From Paenibacillus peoriae (GTDB taxonomy: Bacteria; Bacillota; Bacilli; Paenibacillales; Paenibacillaceae): a stretch of 64,000 bases of DNA. The notes beneath the pieces were generated by a model that saw only the letters and a program-made list of their open reading frames with translations, was not told the DNA's origin and did no database searches. Shown one piece after another: positions 1 through 7,467 of the stretch (positions are counted from its first letter, which is position 1; each line of letters opens with the position of its first letter). The translations under genes were made by a program, and so were the position numbers. The stretch is taken from contig NZ_CP092831.1 in NCBI RefSeq assembly GCF_022531965.1, forward strand, positions 648,001-712,000, in the 5' to 3' direction.

Positions 1-545
1 ATCCACTCTGTCCAAATCATGTGAATATGCTGTTGAATGGCTTCGTTACTTAATGTCTCTTGCTTGTGACGCTCATACCAGCCTAAGTAGTAATGGTACA
101 ACATCCATGATCTCTGAAAGGCTTTCTCTGCCTGCATTCCCTTCTGTATTAAAAGCTCTTTCATAAACTCCATTCTCATCTGTTCAACTTCATCGAGCAA
201 GGAACGGTAACTATCATCCTTCAATGACAGTTTTCGCAGATAAAACAGAAAATCTCCTCGTTTCGTCTTCCCGAACATCTGGGTTAACAACTCTTTGATC
301 CGCTCATCTGCAGCAGCATGGATGATGGACGCTGCAATCACCTGTTGTGTCGTCTGTTCCTTCCATGTCTCCACAATCTGTCTAATGTAGCTGCTGCGAT
401 TGTTAAAATACCAATAAAAACTGCTCTTACTGCACCCCAAAGAAACGGCCATTTTTTCAACTACGAGTTGATCAATTCCACCCTGTTCAAAACGTTCGAT
501 TCCTTTCCGAATCCATTGTTCTTCTGTGACAATAATTCTAGGCAT
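1..545 (-). CDS. TetR/AcrR-family transcriptional regulator, C-terminus cut by window edge
   Basis: Reading leftward from ATG at 545, the frame stays open for 181 codons to base 1, so the gene continues outside the window. The protein starts MPRIIVTEEQWIRKGIERF. Its first ~60 residues have the TetR helix-turn-helix layout, ending in CSKSSFYWYFNNRSSYI, where the recognition helix is followed by the typical F-Y-W-Y-F. The remainder is a helical ligand-binding region of no evident specificity. A strong ribosome site (GGGAGAAGGAGAG) precedes the start. It is transcribed away from thrS. The regulated target is not visible and probably lies left of the window. Confidence 0.88.
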   Translation of the reverse strand, partial: MPRIIVTEEQWIRKGIERFEQGGIDQLVVEKMAVSLGCSKSSFYWYFNNRSSYIRQIVETWKEQTTQQVIAASIIHAAADERIKELLTQMFGKTKRGDFLFYLRKLSLKDDSYRSLLDEVEQMRMEFMKELLIQKGMQAEKAFQRSWMLYHYYLGWYERHKQETLSNEAIQQHIHMIWTEW

Positions 546-637
546 CTCTCCTTCTCCCTTTCTGTACGGTGTCGTCTAGATAAGTGTATATTATAGTGTT
601 TTCAGAGCTGTGTAAATATGGATACATAAACGCCCAC

Positions 638-666
638 TTGAAATACCCGCGAATTTGCTCTATAAT
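638..666 (+). promoter_or_regulatory. SigA-type promoter of the thrS T-box transcript
   Basis: TTGAAA (638-643) and TATAAT (661-666) are separated by exactly 17 bases. Transcription would start near 673, just ahead of the T-box leader. Confidence 0.8.
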
Positions 667-672
667 GCTGTA

Positions 673-1005
673 GCATATAGTGATATTCAAGGCATTGACC
701 AAAGACATGATTTCCTTGAAGGGCCGTTCAGAGAGAAAAGACGAGGCTGAGAGCTTTTCCGGCAACCGCATGTGAAGTTACCCCTTTGTAGCCGTGACGT
801 TGAACATGTAGCTGTGCAATCTGACAGTAACATCAGTAAGCGCCCACCGCTTTATCCCCGTTAACGGATACCAATGGAGGGTCACGTATGTCGTGTATAA
901 GCATGTTCCGATGAACATAAATGTACGCATAGGAGCGGGCCGAACTAGGGTGGAACCACGAGCTGAACGCACTCGTCCCTTGAGGGAGAGAGGCGTTTTT
1001 TTGCG
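673..1005 (+). promoter_or_regulatory. T-box riboswitch (tRNA-Thr-sensing leader) of thrS
   Basis: The canonical T-box sequence AGGGTGGAACCACG is at 947-960. A GC-rich hairpin with a T run (about 967-1003, CGC..CTCGTCCCT/AGGGAGAGAGGCG) is the competing terminator. Stem I features are visible at about 750-800. The sequence GTGAAGTTACC presents ACC (780-782) in the usual specifier position, which is a threonine codon and fits the downstream gene. The TGGA antiterminator bulge (951-954) would pair with a tRNA ending UCCA. Uncharged tRNA-Thr is expected to favour readthrough into thrS. The specifier placement is my inference from pattern, not from a folded model. Confidence 0.93.
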
Positions 1006-1049
1006 TTCAATTTTTGATATAGCACACAATTTGAATGGAGGCTTTAATC

Positions 1050-2963
1050 GTGAGTATTCAAGTGAAATTGCCGGATGGAGCCGTACGCGAGTACGAGCAG
1101 GGCGTAACGATCGCCGATGTGGCGGGTTCGATCAGCTCCGGGCTGAAAAAGAACGCCGTAGCAGGTAAAGTGAATGGGAAGGCTGTAGACCTGAACACCG
1201 TTTTGGACCAGAACGTTGACCTTGAAATCATTACGCTGGACGGTGCAGACGGTCTGGAAATTTATCGCCACAGTACAGCGCATTTGCTGGCACAGGCGCT
1301 CAAACGCATTTACGGTGAGAAAAATGTGAAGCTGGGTATCGGTCCGGTCATCGACAGCGGCTTCTACTATGACATTGATATCGAAAACCCCTTGTCCGTT
1401 GACGACTTGGCCAAGATTGAGAAGGAAATGACGAAGATCGCACAGGAAAATCTGCCGATTACACGTCGTGTGGTCAGCCGTGAGGAAGCCACTCGTATTT
1501 TTGGAGAGTTGGAAGACCCACTGAAGCTGGAACTGATTCGTGATTTGCCGGAAGAAGCGGAAATTACGATCTATGACCAAGGCGAATTTTTTGACCTGTG
1601 TCGTGGCCCGCATTTGCCATCTACTGGCCGCATCAAAGCTTTTAAACTGTTGAGTGTAGCGGGTGCATACTGGAGAGGCGATTCCAACAACAAGATGCTG
1701 CAACGTATCTACGGAACAGCATTCCCGAAAAAAGCACAACTGGATGAGCACCTGCATTTGCTGGAGGAAGCAAAAAAACGTGACCATCGCAAGTTGGGTA
1801 AAGAGTTGGAACTGTTCATGTTCTCCGAAGAAGCACCGGGTATGCCGTTCTACCTGCCTAAAGGTATGGTTGTCCGCACTGCATTGGAAGATTACTCCCG
1901 TGACATTCAACGTCTGCATGGCTATGAGGAAGTACGTACACCGCTGATGATGAACAACCGGCTGTGGGAACAATCGGGACACTATGAGCATTACAAGGAA
2001 AACATGTACTTCTCCGAAGTGGATGAAACTACATTTGCTCTGAAACCGATGAACTGCCCAGGGCATATGCTTGTGTTTAAAAATGAGCTTCATTCTTATC
2101 GCGATCTGCCAATTCGTATAGCCGAATTTGGACAAGTGCATCGCCATGAGCTGTCCGGTGCGTTGAACGGTATGATGCGTGTTCGTACATTCTGTCAGGA
2201 TGATGCGCATATTTTTGTCACACCAGGTCAGATTGAACAAGAGATTTCAGACGTAATTAAGCTGATTAACGAAATGTATAGTGTGTTTGGCTTTGACTTC
2301 ACAGTGGAATTGTCCACACGTCCAGATGACTTTATGGGCGAGCCAGCACTGTGGGATCAAGCGGAACAAGCTCTGCAAAACGTGCTGGATCACCTGGGCA
2401 TAAACTACCGTATTAATGCGGGAGATGGAGCATTTTACGGTCCAAAAATTGACTTCCACATTCTCGATGCGCTCAAACGCAGCTGGCAGTGCGGAACGAT
2501 CCAATTGGACTTCCAAATGCCTGAAAAATTCGACCTCACTTATGTGGGCGAGGACAACCAAAAGCACCGTCCAGTCGTTATTCACCGTGCCATCTACGGT
2601 TCAATTGACCGCTTCATGGGCATCCTGACTGAGCATTTTACAGGTGCATTCCCATTATGGTTGGCTCCTGTTCATGCGAAGCTGTTGCCAGTATCCGAGA
2701 ACTATATCGAGACTGCTAATGAGATACAGGATGCGTTGCTGAAAGCGGGTCTGCGCGTCGAAGTGGATACTCGCAATGAGAAGCTTGGTTATAAAATCCG
2801 CGAGGCGCAACTAGAGAAGGTTCCATATATGTTCGTTATCGGGGAAAATGAAAAAACAACTGGTACTGTAGCGGTTCGTAAACGCGGCGAAGGCGATCTG
2901 GGATCACTCAGCATTGCGGACATCGTTGAGAAAATCAGCACAGAAATCCGTGAGAAACAGTAA
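1050..2963 (+). CDS. thrS: Threonyl-tRNA synthetase
   Basis: It charges tRNA-Thr in the cytoplasm and hydrolyses mischarged Ser-tRNA. The order is a TGS domain (about 1-63), the editing domain with HSTAHLLAQALK, and the class II catalytic core. The core includes MNCPGH (zinc Cys), motif 2 RTFCQDDAHIF and FYGPKIDFHI. A C-terminal anticodon-binding domain starts around LWLAPVHAKLLPVSE. At 637 residues it has normal family length. I chose GTG at 1050 because GGAGG at 1037-1041 lies 8 bases upstream and the product then starts MSIQVKLPDGAV. The upstream in-frame ATG at 1035 overlaps that ribosome site. Expression is controlled by the T-box leader, and a strong terminator follows. Confidence 0.98.
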   Translation: MSIQVKLPDGAVREYEQGVTIADVAGSISSGLKKNAVAGKVNGKAVDLNTVLDQNVDLEIITLDGADGLEIYRHSTAHLLAQALKRIYGEKNVKLGIGPVIDSGFYYDIDIENPLSVDDLAKIEKEMTKIAQENLPITRRVVSREEATRIFGELEDPLKLELIRDLPEEAEITIYDQGEFFDLCRGPHLPSTGRIKAFKLLSVAGAYWRGDSNNKMLQRIYGTAFPKKAQLDEHLHLLEEAKKRDHRKLGKELELFMFSEEAPGMPFYLPKGMVVRTALEDYSRDIQRLHGYEEVRTPLMMNNRLWEQSGHYEHYKENMYFSEVDETTFALKPMNCPGHMLVFKNELHSYRDLPIRIAEFGQVHRHELSGALNGMMRVRTFCQDDAHIFVTPGQIEQEISDVIKLINEMYSVFGFDFTVELSTRPDDFMGEPALWDQAEQALQNVLDHLGINYRINAGDGAFYGPKIDFHILDALKRSWQCGTIQLDFQMPEKFDLTYVGEDNQKHRPVVIHRAIYGSIDRFMGILTEHFTGAFPLWLAPVHAKLLPVSENYIETANEIQDALLKAGLRVEVDTRNEKLGYKIREAQLEKVPYMFVIGENEKTTGTVAVRKRGEGDLGSLSIADIVEKISTEIREKQ

Positions 2964-2988
2964 TATTTGGATCGAAAAAATGTGTAAA

Positions 2989-3035
2989 AGAGCCATCAAA
3001 ACCATGATGAACGTGGTTTTGATGGCTCTTTTTTT
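2989..3035 (+). terminator. Rho-independent terminator of thrS
   Basis: A 16-bp perfect stem (AGAGCCATCAAAACCA / TGGTTTTGATGGCTCT) is followed by seven or more T residues. Confidence 0.93.
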
Positions 3036-3118
3036 GTACATTACAGAATTCAGCGTAAGACTGAACCAACGTTTTTGCAGCCTCGACGGAATTCTTAAGT
3101 TATCTTACACACAAAAAC

Positions 3119-3919
3119 TTAGCAGGTTTGTGGCCGTGAAGTGGCGTGATCTGCGGGGAGGGAGAGTGTCTTCATGGACGACTCTTCGGATGGTTTCTCC
3201 GGGGTTTCTTCCGCATCCTGTTCCTCGCTAAGCGATAAAATTTCGCCGCGCAACTTCAGCATTTTCTGATCCAGCTCGTAGGTTGCACGTGCGGCTTCGG
3301 TCAATCCATTAACGACATGTTCAGGCACTTTCTTATCGAACTTATAATACAAAATATGCTCCATACTGGCCCAGAAATCCATAGCCAATGTACGCAATTG
3401 AATTTCAACCTTGATCCAACGTGTGCCCTCAAACAGGATCAGTGGAATTTCCACAATGACATGCAGGCTCTGATAGCCGTTGGGCTTAGGATGGGCTATA
3501 TAGTCCTTGACCTCCAGAATACGAATGTCTTCCCGAGTGTGTAGATGATCCATCAGACGATAAATATCTTTCACAAAGGCGCATACCACACGCATCCCCG
3601 CGATATCATGAATTTCACGCAATATATTGTCCAAGGTCACTTCATGCCCTTTGCGCCGAACCTTTTCCACGATGCTGTGGGGCTCTTTGATTCGGGTTTT
3701 AATATGTTCAATCGGGCTAAAACCGTCTAACAGCTTCCATTCCGTCTGGATCAGCTTAATTTTATTCTTTAATTCTTCCAGAGCCAGCTGATAAAGGACG
3801 GGAATCTTTCTCCACTCCTCTAGTTGCTTGGCGTCAACACTGTTTTGATCCAGCTGTAGCTGAAATTCCTGCAAGGGTAATGGGACAGCATTCAGGTGCT
3901 TCCAATCCGGTTCATTCAC
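3119..3919 (-). CDS. Small alarmone synthetase, RelA/SpoT synthetase domain only (RelQ/YjbM-like)
   Basis: It transfers pyrophosphate from ATP to GDP or GTP to make (p)ppGpp. The protein has the synthetase signatures HDIAGMRVVCAF, KDYIAHPKPNGYQSLH and KVEIQLRTLAMDFWASMEH, and no HD hydrolase, TGS or ACT domain. That makes it a single-domain alarmone synthetase rather than a full Rel. It has 266 residues, about 50 more than typical RelQ, the excess being an acidic, Pro/Ser-rich C-terminal tail. I chose GTG at 3919: AGGAG lies 8 bases upstream, whereas the longer frame to 3988 has no ribosome site. It converges on the thrS terminator. Confidence 0.92.
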   Translation of the reverse strand: MNEPDWKHLNAVPLPLQEFQLQLDQNSVDAKQLEEWRKIPVLYQLALEELKNKIKLIQTEWKLLDGFSPIEHIKTRIKEPHSIVEKVRRKGHEVTLDNILREIHDIAGMRVVCAFVKDIYRLMDHLHTREDIRILEVKDYIAHPKPNGYQSLHVIVEIPLILFEGTRWIKVEIQLRTLAMDFWASMEHILYYKFDKKVPEHVVNGLTEAARATYELDQKMLKLRGEILSLSEEQDAEETPEKPSEESSMKTLSLPADHATSRPQTC

Positions 3920-4196
3920 AGAGCATTCTCCTAAATGAGGCTTATGATGTCCTCGATCTTTTTCGTAAAAATGCATTATCGTATACATTGTACACTATGT
4001 CAAAACCTACAGGCAAAGGAGAGACGGACAAAGAAAAAAAGAAATACGACAAGAATTATAGTGGTAAAACCGAGTAATCCGATGTATAATTACAAAAATG
4101 CTGATTTGGAGCATTTAATTCTTTGAAAAAAATCACAAATGTAGAGTATCCATCATTAGATTAAAAATATAAATTACAGAAAAGAGGAAAAGAAAA

Positions 4197-4658
4197 ATGG
4201 CAAAAGTAGAAAGTTTTCAATTAGATCACACGATTGTAAAGGCTCCTTATGTAAGAGCAGCGGGAGTAGAGCATGACGAAAAAGGAAGCACAGTACAAAA
4301 GTATGACTTGAGATTTTTGCAACCCAATGAAGATGCACTTCCGACAGCAGCTGTACATACGCTGGAGCACTTATTAGCCACGTATCTGAGAGATGAAATC
4401 AAAGGAATTATTGATATCTCTCCTATGGGATGCAGAACGGGGTTCTACTTGATTTTATGGAATGAACATGAGCCTGAGGAAATTGCACTCGCTTTGGAAA
4501 AAACCTTGAAAAGAATTCTGGAAACGACAGAGGTCCCGGCTGTTACTGCTTTGGAATGTGGGAACTACAAGGACCACTCCCTTTTCTCTGCGCAGGAATA
4601 TGTGAAAATTGTATTGGAAGCAGGCATTAGCCGCGATCCTTTCGAAAGAGTATTGTAA
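4197..4658 (+). CDS. luxS: S-ribosylhomocysteine lyase, autoinducer-2 synthesis
   Basis: It cleaves S-ribosylhomocysteine to homocysteine and DPD, the AI-2 precursor, in the activated-methyl cycle. The 153-residue protein carries the metal ligands of the family: HTLEH (H54, H58) and C121 in ECGNYKDHS. The catalytic Cys79 is in MGCRTGFYL. The ribosome site AGAGGAAAAG precedes the ATG. The SDR gene starts five bases after its stop and a MetQ-like lipoprotein follows, so the three are probably co-transcribed. This links luxS to methionine and homocysteine handling. Confidence 0.97.
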   Translation: MAKVESFQLDHTIVKAPYVRAAGVEHDEKGSTVQKYDLRFLQPNEDALPTAAVHTLEHLLATYLRDEIKGIIDISPMGCRTGFYLILWNEHEPEEIALALEKTLKRILETTEVPAVTALECGNYKDHSLFSAQEYVKIVLEAGISRDPFERVL

Positions 4659-4663
4659 AATCT

Positions 4664-5434
4664 ATGATTTCGATTGACCTATCTCATCAGACAGCGGTAG
4701 TGACAGGCGGTAAGTCAGGCATAGGCAAGGGAATTGTAGAGCTTTTCATTCAAAGCGGAGCTAAAGTGATTTCTGCTGATATCTCTTATGAAGAGCCGTA
4801 TAGAGTGGTCAATCCACAGTTGGTTGAAACTCAATTGGACATATCCAAACCGGATGATATCGAAAGATGGTGCGATTTACTAATCAGCGAAGCGGGAGTT
4901 CCTGATATATTGGTGAACTGCGCGGGTACTTCTACGATGGATTATGTCATTGATAGTGAGTTGGCTGATTGGGAGAAAGTATTTTCGATCAATTCAACCG
5001 GATTATATGTAACGTCCAAACGTTTTGCCAAAGAAATGGTGGCTGCTCGTAAAGCAGGACGAATTATTCAAATGGCTTCGCAGGCTGGAAAAAATGGATA
5101 TCGGGCGATGGGCGGATATTGTGCTTCCAAACATGCGGTTCTCGGCTTGACCAAGGTGATGGCCATTGAGCTTGCCCGGCAAAATATTTTGGTAAATGCG
5201 GTCTGCCCTGGCATTGTAGAAACGCCGATGAAGCATCGTGAACGGATTGAAGGAGGCGTCATTCGCGGAATGACCGCTCAAGAAATATACGAAGAAGATT
5301 GTTCACAGGTCCCTTTGGGGAGAACGGCCGAGGTGGAGGATGTTGCCAATGTAGTGCTGTTTCTGGCAAGTCCGCTCTCTGCATACATGACAGGACAAGC
5401 GATTAATGTTACAGGTGGAATGACGATGCACTAG
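4664..5434 (+). CDS. SDR-family NAD(P)-dependent oxidoreductase
   Basis: A classical short-chain dehydrogenase of 256 residues. The nucleotide-binding motif TGGKSGIGKGI is at the N-terminus, NCAGT follows, and the catalytic Ser/Tyr/Lys set is in MASQAGKNGYRAMGGYCASKHAV. The C-terminal end is GQAINVTGGMTMH. The substrate cannot be told from sequence. Family members of this type often oxidise sugar alcohols or 3-hydroxyacyl compounds. The start lies five bases after luxS, with only a weak ribosome site, so it is probably translated from the luxS message. Confidence 0.93.
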   Translation: MISIDLSHQTAVVTGGKSGIGKGIVELFIQSGAKVISADISYEEPYRVVNPQLVETQLDISKPDDIERWCDLLISEAGVPDILVNCAGTSTMDYVIDSELADWEKVFSINSTGLYVTSKRFAKEMVAARKAGRIIQMASQAGKNGYRAMGGYCASKHAVLGLTKVMAIELARQNILVNAVCPGIVETPMKHRERIEGGVIRGMTAQEIYEEDCSQVPLGRTAEVEDVANVVLFLASPLSAYMTGQAINVTGGMTMH

Positions 5435-5463
5435 CATACTAGCATGATCTGGGGGAAAACAAC

Positions 5464-6348
5464 ATGAGAAAATCGTTCGTTTTACTATTAGGGATTAGTT
5501 TATTATTAATTGCCGCAGGATGTGGTACTAAAAGTTCGGACAGCAATGGCTCCGGCGCCGCTTCCGGTTCGGAAACGCAAAAAGTAGTCATCGGATCCAT
5601 GGGCTCTGACGCCCAGATATGGAAGCATATTGCCCAGTCCCAGGCCGCCAAGGATGCCAAGCTGGACATTGAAGTGAAAGAAATTAACGGTGGAATCGAA
5701 ACGAACAATGCAACCAAAGAAGGCGAAGTAGACGTGAATGCATTCCAATCATGGGCGTACCTGGTTAGCTATAACAAAGAGAGCAAAGCCGATTTGAAGG
5801 CGATAGCCACAACCTATCTGGAGCCGATGGGGATTTATTCGCAAAAATTCAAAAGCATCGATGAAGTGACTGACGGGGCTCTGGTAGCTTTGGCAGATAA
5901 CCCGGCCAATACGGCAAGAGGTTTGAAGTTATTGGAAGCCTCCGGTTTGATCAAGCTTAAGGCTGACTTTAATGATGCCTTGGGTACAGTCAATGATATT
6001 ACTAGCAATCCTAAAAACCTGAAATTTGAACTCATTGATGACAAAACAGGCCCACGAGTGATTCAAGATGTAGGCTTGGTGCTGATTGGGAATACGATTG
6101 CTTTAGAAGGGGGCCTGAATGTACTGAAAGATTCCTTGTTCCATGAGGAAATCAGTCAGGCAACCAAAAATAATATTAACGTTCTGGTGACTTCATCTGA
6201 TAAGGCAAATAACAAAGGGCTGCAAAAGTTAGCGGATCTCTATCATAACGAGGATACTCAAAAATTCATTAAAGATGAATTTGGCGGTACCAAAGTAGAA
6301 GTTAAAGAGCCGGTTTCTTATTTGGAAGGACAAACTACAACAAAATAA
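5464..6348 (+). CDS. MetQ/NlpA-family substrate-binding lipoprotein (orphan)
   Basis: A secreted lipoprotein with lipobox LLIAAGC and lipidated Cys20. The NlpA/MetQ core starts KVVIGSMGSDAQIWKHIAQSQAAKD. Family members bind methionine or related compounds for a MetNI importer. No metN or metI is adjacent, so it must use a transporter encoded elsewhere, or sense. Its place behind luxS supports a methionine-linked ligand, but that is inference. The start has a GGGGG ribosome site, and a terminator follows directly. Confidence 0.9.
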   Translation: MRKSFVLLLGISLLLIAAGCGTKSSDSNGSGAASGSETQKVVIGSMGSDAQIWKHIAQSQAAKDAKLDIEVKEINGGIETNNATKEGEVDVNAFQSWAYLVSYNKESKADLKAIATTYLEPMGIYSQKFKSIDEVTDGALVALADNPANTARGLKLLEASGLIKLKADFNDALGTVNDITSNPKNLKFELIDDKTGPRVIQDVGLVLIGNTIALEGGLNVLKDSLFHEEISQATKNNINVLVTSSDKANNKGLQKLADLYHNEDTQKFIKDEFGGTKVEVKEPVSYLEGQTTTK

Positions 6349-6354
6349 ACTTAT

Positions 6355-6387
6355 GAGGTCAGCCAGTTTTTCGGGTTGACCTCTTTT
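6355..6387 (+). terminator. Terminator of the luxS-SDR-metQ-like unit
   Basis: GAGGTCAGCC pairs with GGGTTGACCTC around a short T-rich loop, followed by TTTT. It lies at the 3' end of the convergent AraC gene and may serve that strand weakly. Confidence 0.75.
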
Positions 6388-6388
6388 G

Positions 6389-7228
6389 TTAGTAGTCGGC
6401 TTGAGTTTGAGCATGGGTTTCGATTCGATAGTGTTTGGGGGAGAATCCCTTTATCTTTTTAAAAATTTTCGAGAAGAGTAAAGGATCGTTATAGCCGACT
6501 GAACGGGAAATATCACCGATCGAAAGTTCAGCGTTTCCCATCATTTCACATGCTTTGTTGATCCTATAGCGAACCAAATAATCCTGAATGCTTGTGTTCA
6601 CTTGTTGTTTGAATAACGAACATAAATAGCTCCGATTGAGTCCGATAAAATTTGCAATGTGCTCAATGGTAATCTTCTGAGCATAATTCATTTCGATAAA
6701 ATCCTTCACTTTTTCCACGTAAATTTCCGCCCGGCTTTCCTTTTGTTCAGGAGGTGTTACCGGACCGAACTCTATAAGCTCCGATAACATTAGGCATAGC
6801 AGACCGGTCAGTCTGGTTTCCCGAGCTTTATGGCATCCACTTGATTCGTTCATGAGCTGCAAATACTGATAAATCAAATGGTCTCCTTCAAAGTTGAGGA
6901 TTGGACGCGTCATCGTTAGGCCTGCTTGCTTGAGGAGTGTTTCTGCCAGTACCCCGTTAAAACCAAACCAGCAATAAGACCAAGGATTCACCACATCGGC
7001 TTGATAATAAGTGATGACTTGGGGGCAGATTAGAAACCACTGTCCTTTCCGCAAGCGATAACTGAACCCGCCAACCTCGAAGGTACCCTCTCCGTCCAAA
7101 ACATAATGGAGCAAATAGTGATCTCTTATCGCAGGTCCAAAAGAGTGACTGGGTATGCATTTCTCTATACCAAACTGAGTTAGATACAATTCAGAGTGCT
7201 GTTTACTACGTGGCAAATACTCTATCAC
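6389..7228 (-). CDS. AraC-family regulator, probably of the adjacent alpha-galactosidase
   Basis: A 279-residue protein. The N-terminal cupin-type ligand domain includes HYVLDGEGTFEVGGFSYRLRKGQW. The C-terminal double helix-turn-helix runs from about residue 175 (IEHIANFIGLNRSYLCSLFK) and ends in the AraC signature VGYNDPLLFSKIFKKIKGFSP. It is divergent from the GH36 gene at 7468, with 239 bp between them, the usual layout for an AraC activator of an alpha-galactosidase. The ligand is probably a galactoside; this is inferred from context. Confidence 0.92.
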   Translation of the reverse strand: MIEYLPRSKQHSELYLTQFGIEKCIPSHSFGPAIRDHYLLHYVLDGEGTFEVGGFSYRLRKGQWFLICPQVITYYQADVVNPWSYCWFGFNGVLAETLLKQAGLTMTRPILNFEGDHLIYQYLQLMNESSGCHKARETRLTGLLCLMLSELIEFGPVTPPEQKESRAEIYVEKVKDFIEMNYAQKITIEHIANFIGLNRSYLCSLFKQQVNTSIQDYLVRYRINKACEMMGNAELSIGDISRSVGYNDPLLFSKIFKKIKGFSPKHYRIETHAQTQADY

Positions 7229-7467
7229 GGTAAAATCTCCTTATGTAAATTATCAAGCATTATAACATAAATAGTGAGCACCATGCCATGTACTTCATAT
7301 CTAAAATTAATATATGATTTCTGTAGAGCCTGCTGCTATATTGTTGGATCTTATCAAGCTTTACACCATATGAGCTTAGTTGATGCCTGCTACATAAAGA
7401 TTCTTCTAAGTGCCTTTTTGGTGTGGATCTCCGATGATTATTATCTAAGAGAGGGGTTATTTTCCCA

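Noticed and set aside
1044..2240. A 398-codon open frame antisense to thrS
   Set aside because: It is the mirror of a highly conserved coding gene, has no ribosome site, and its His/Cys/Phe-rich composition is typical of a shadow frame.
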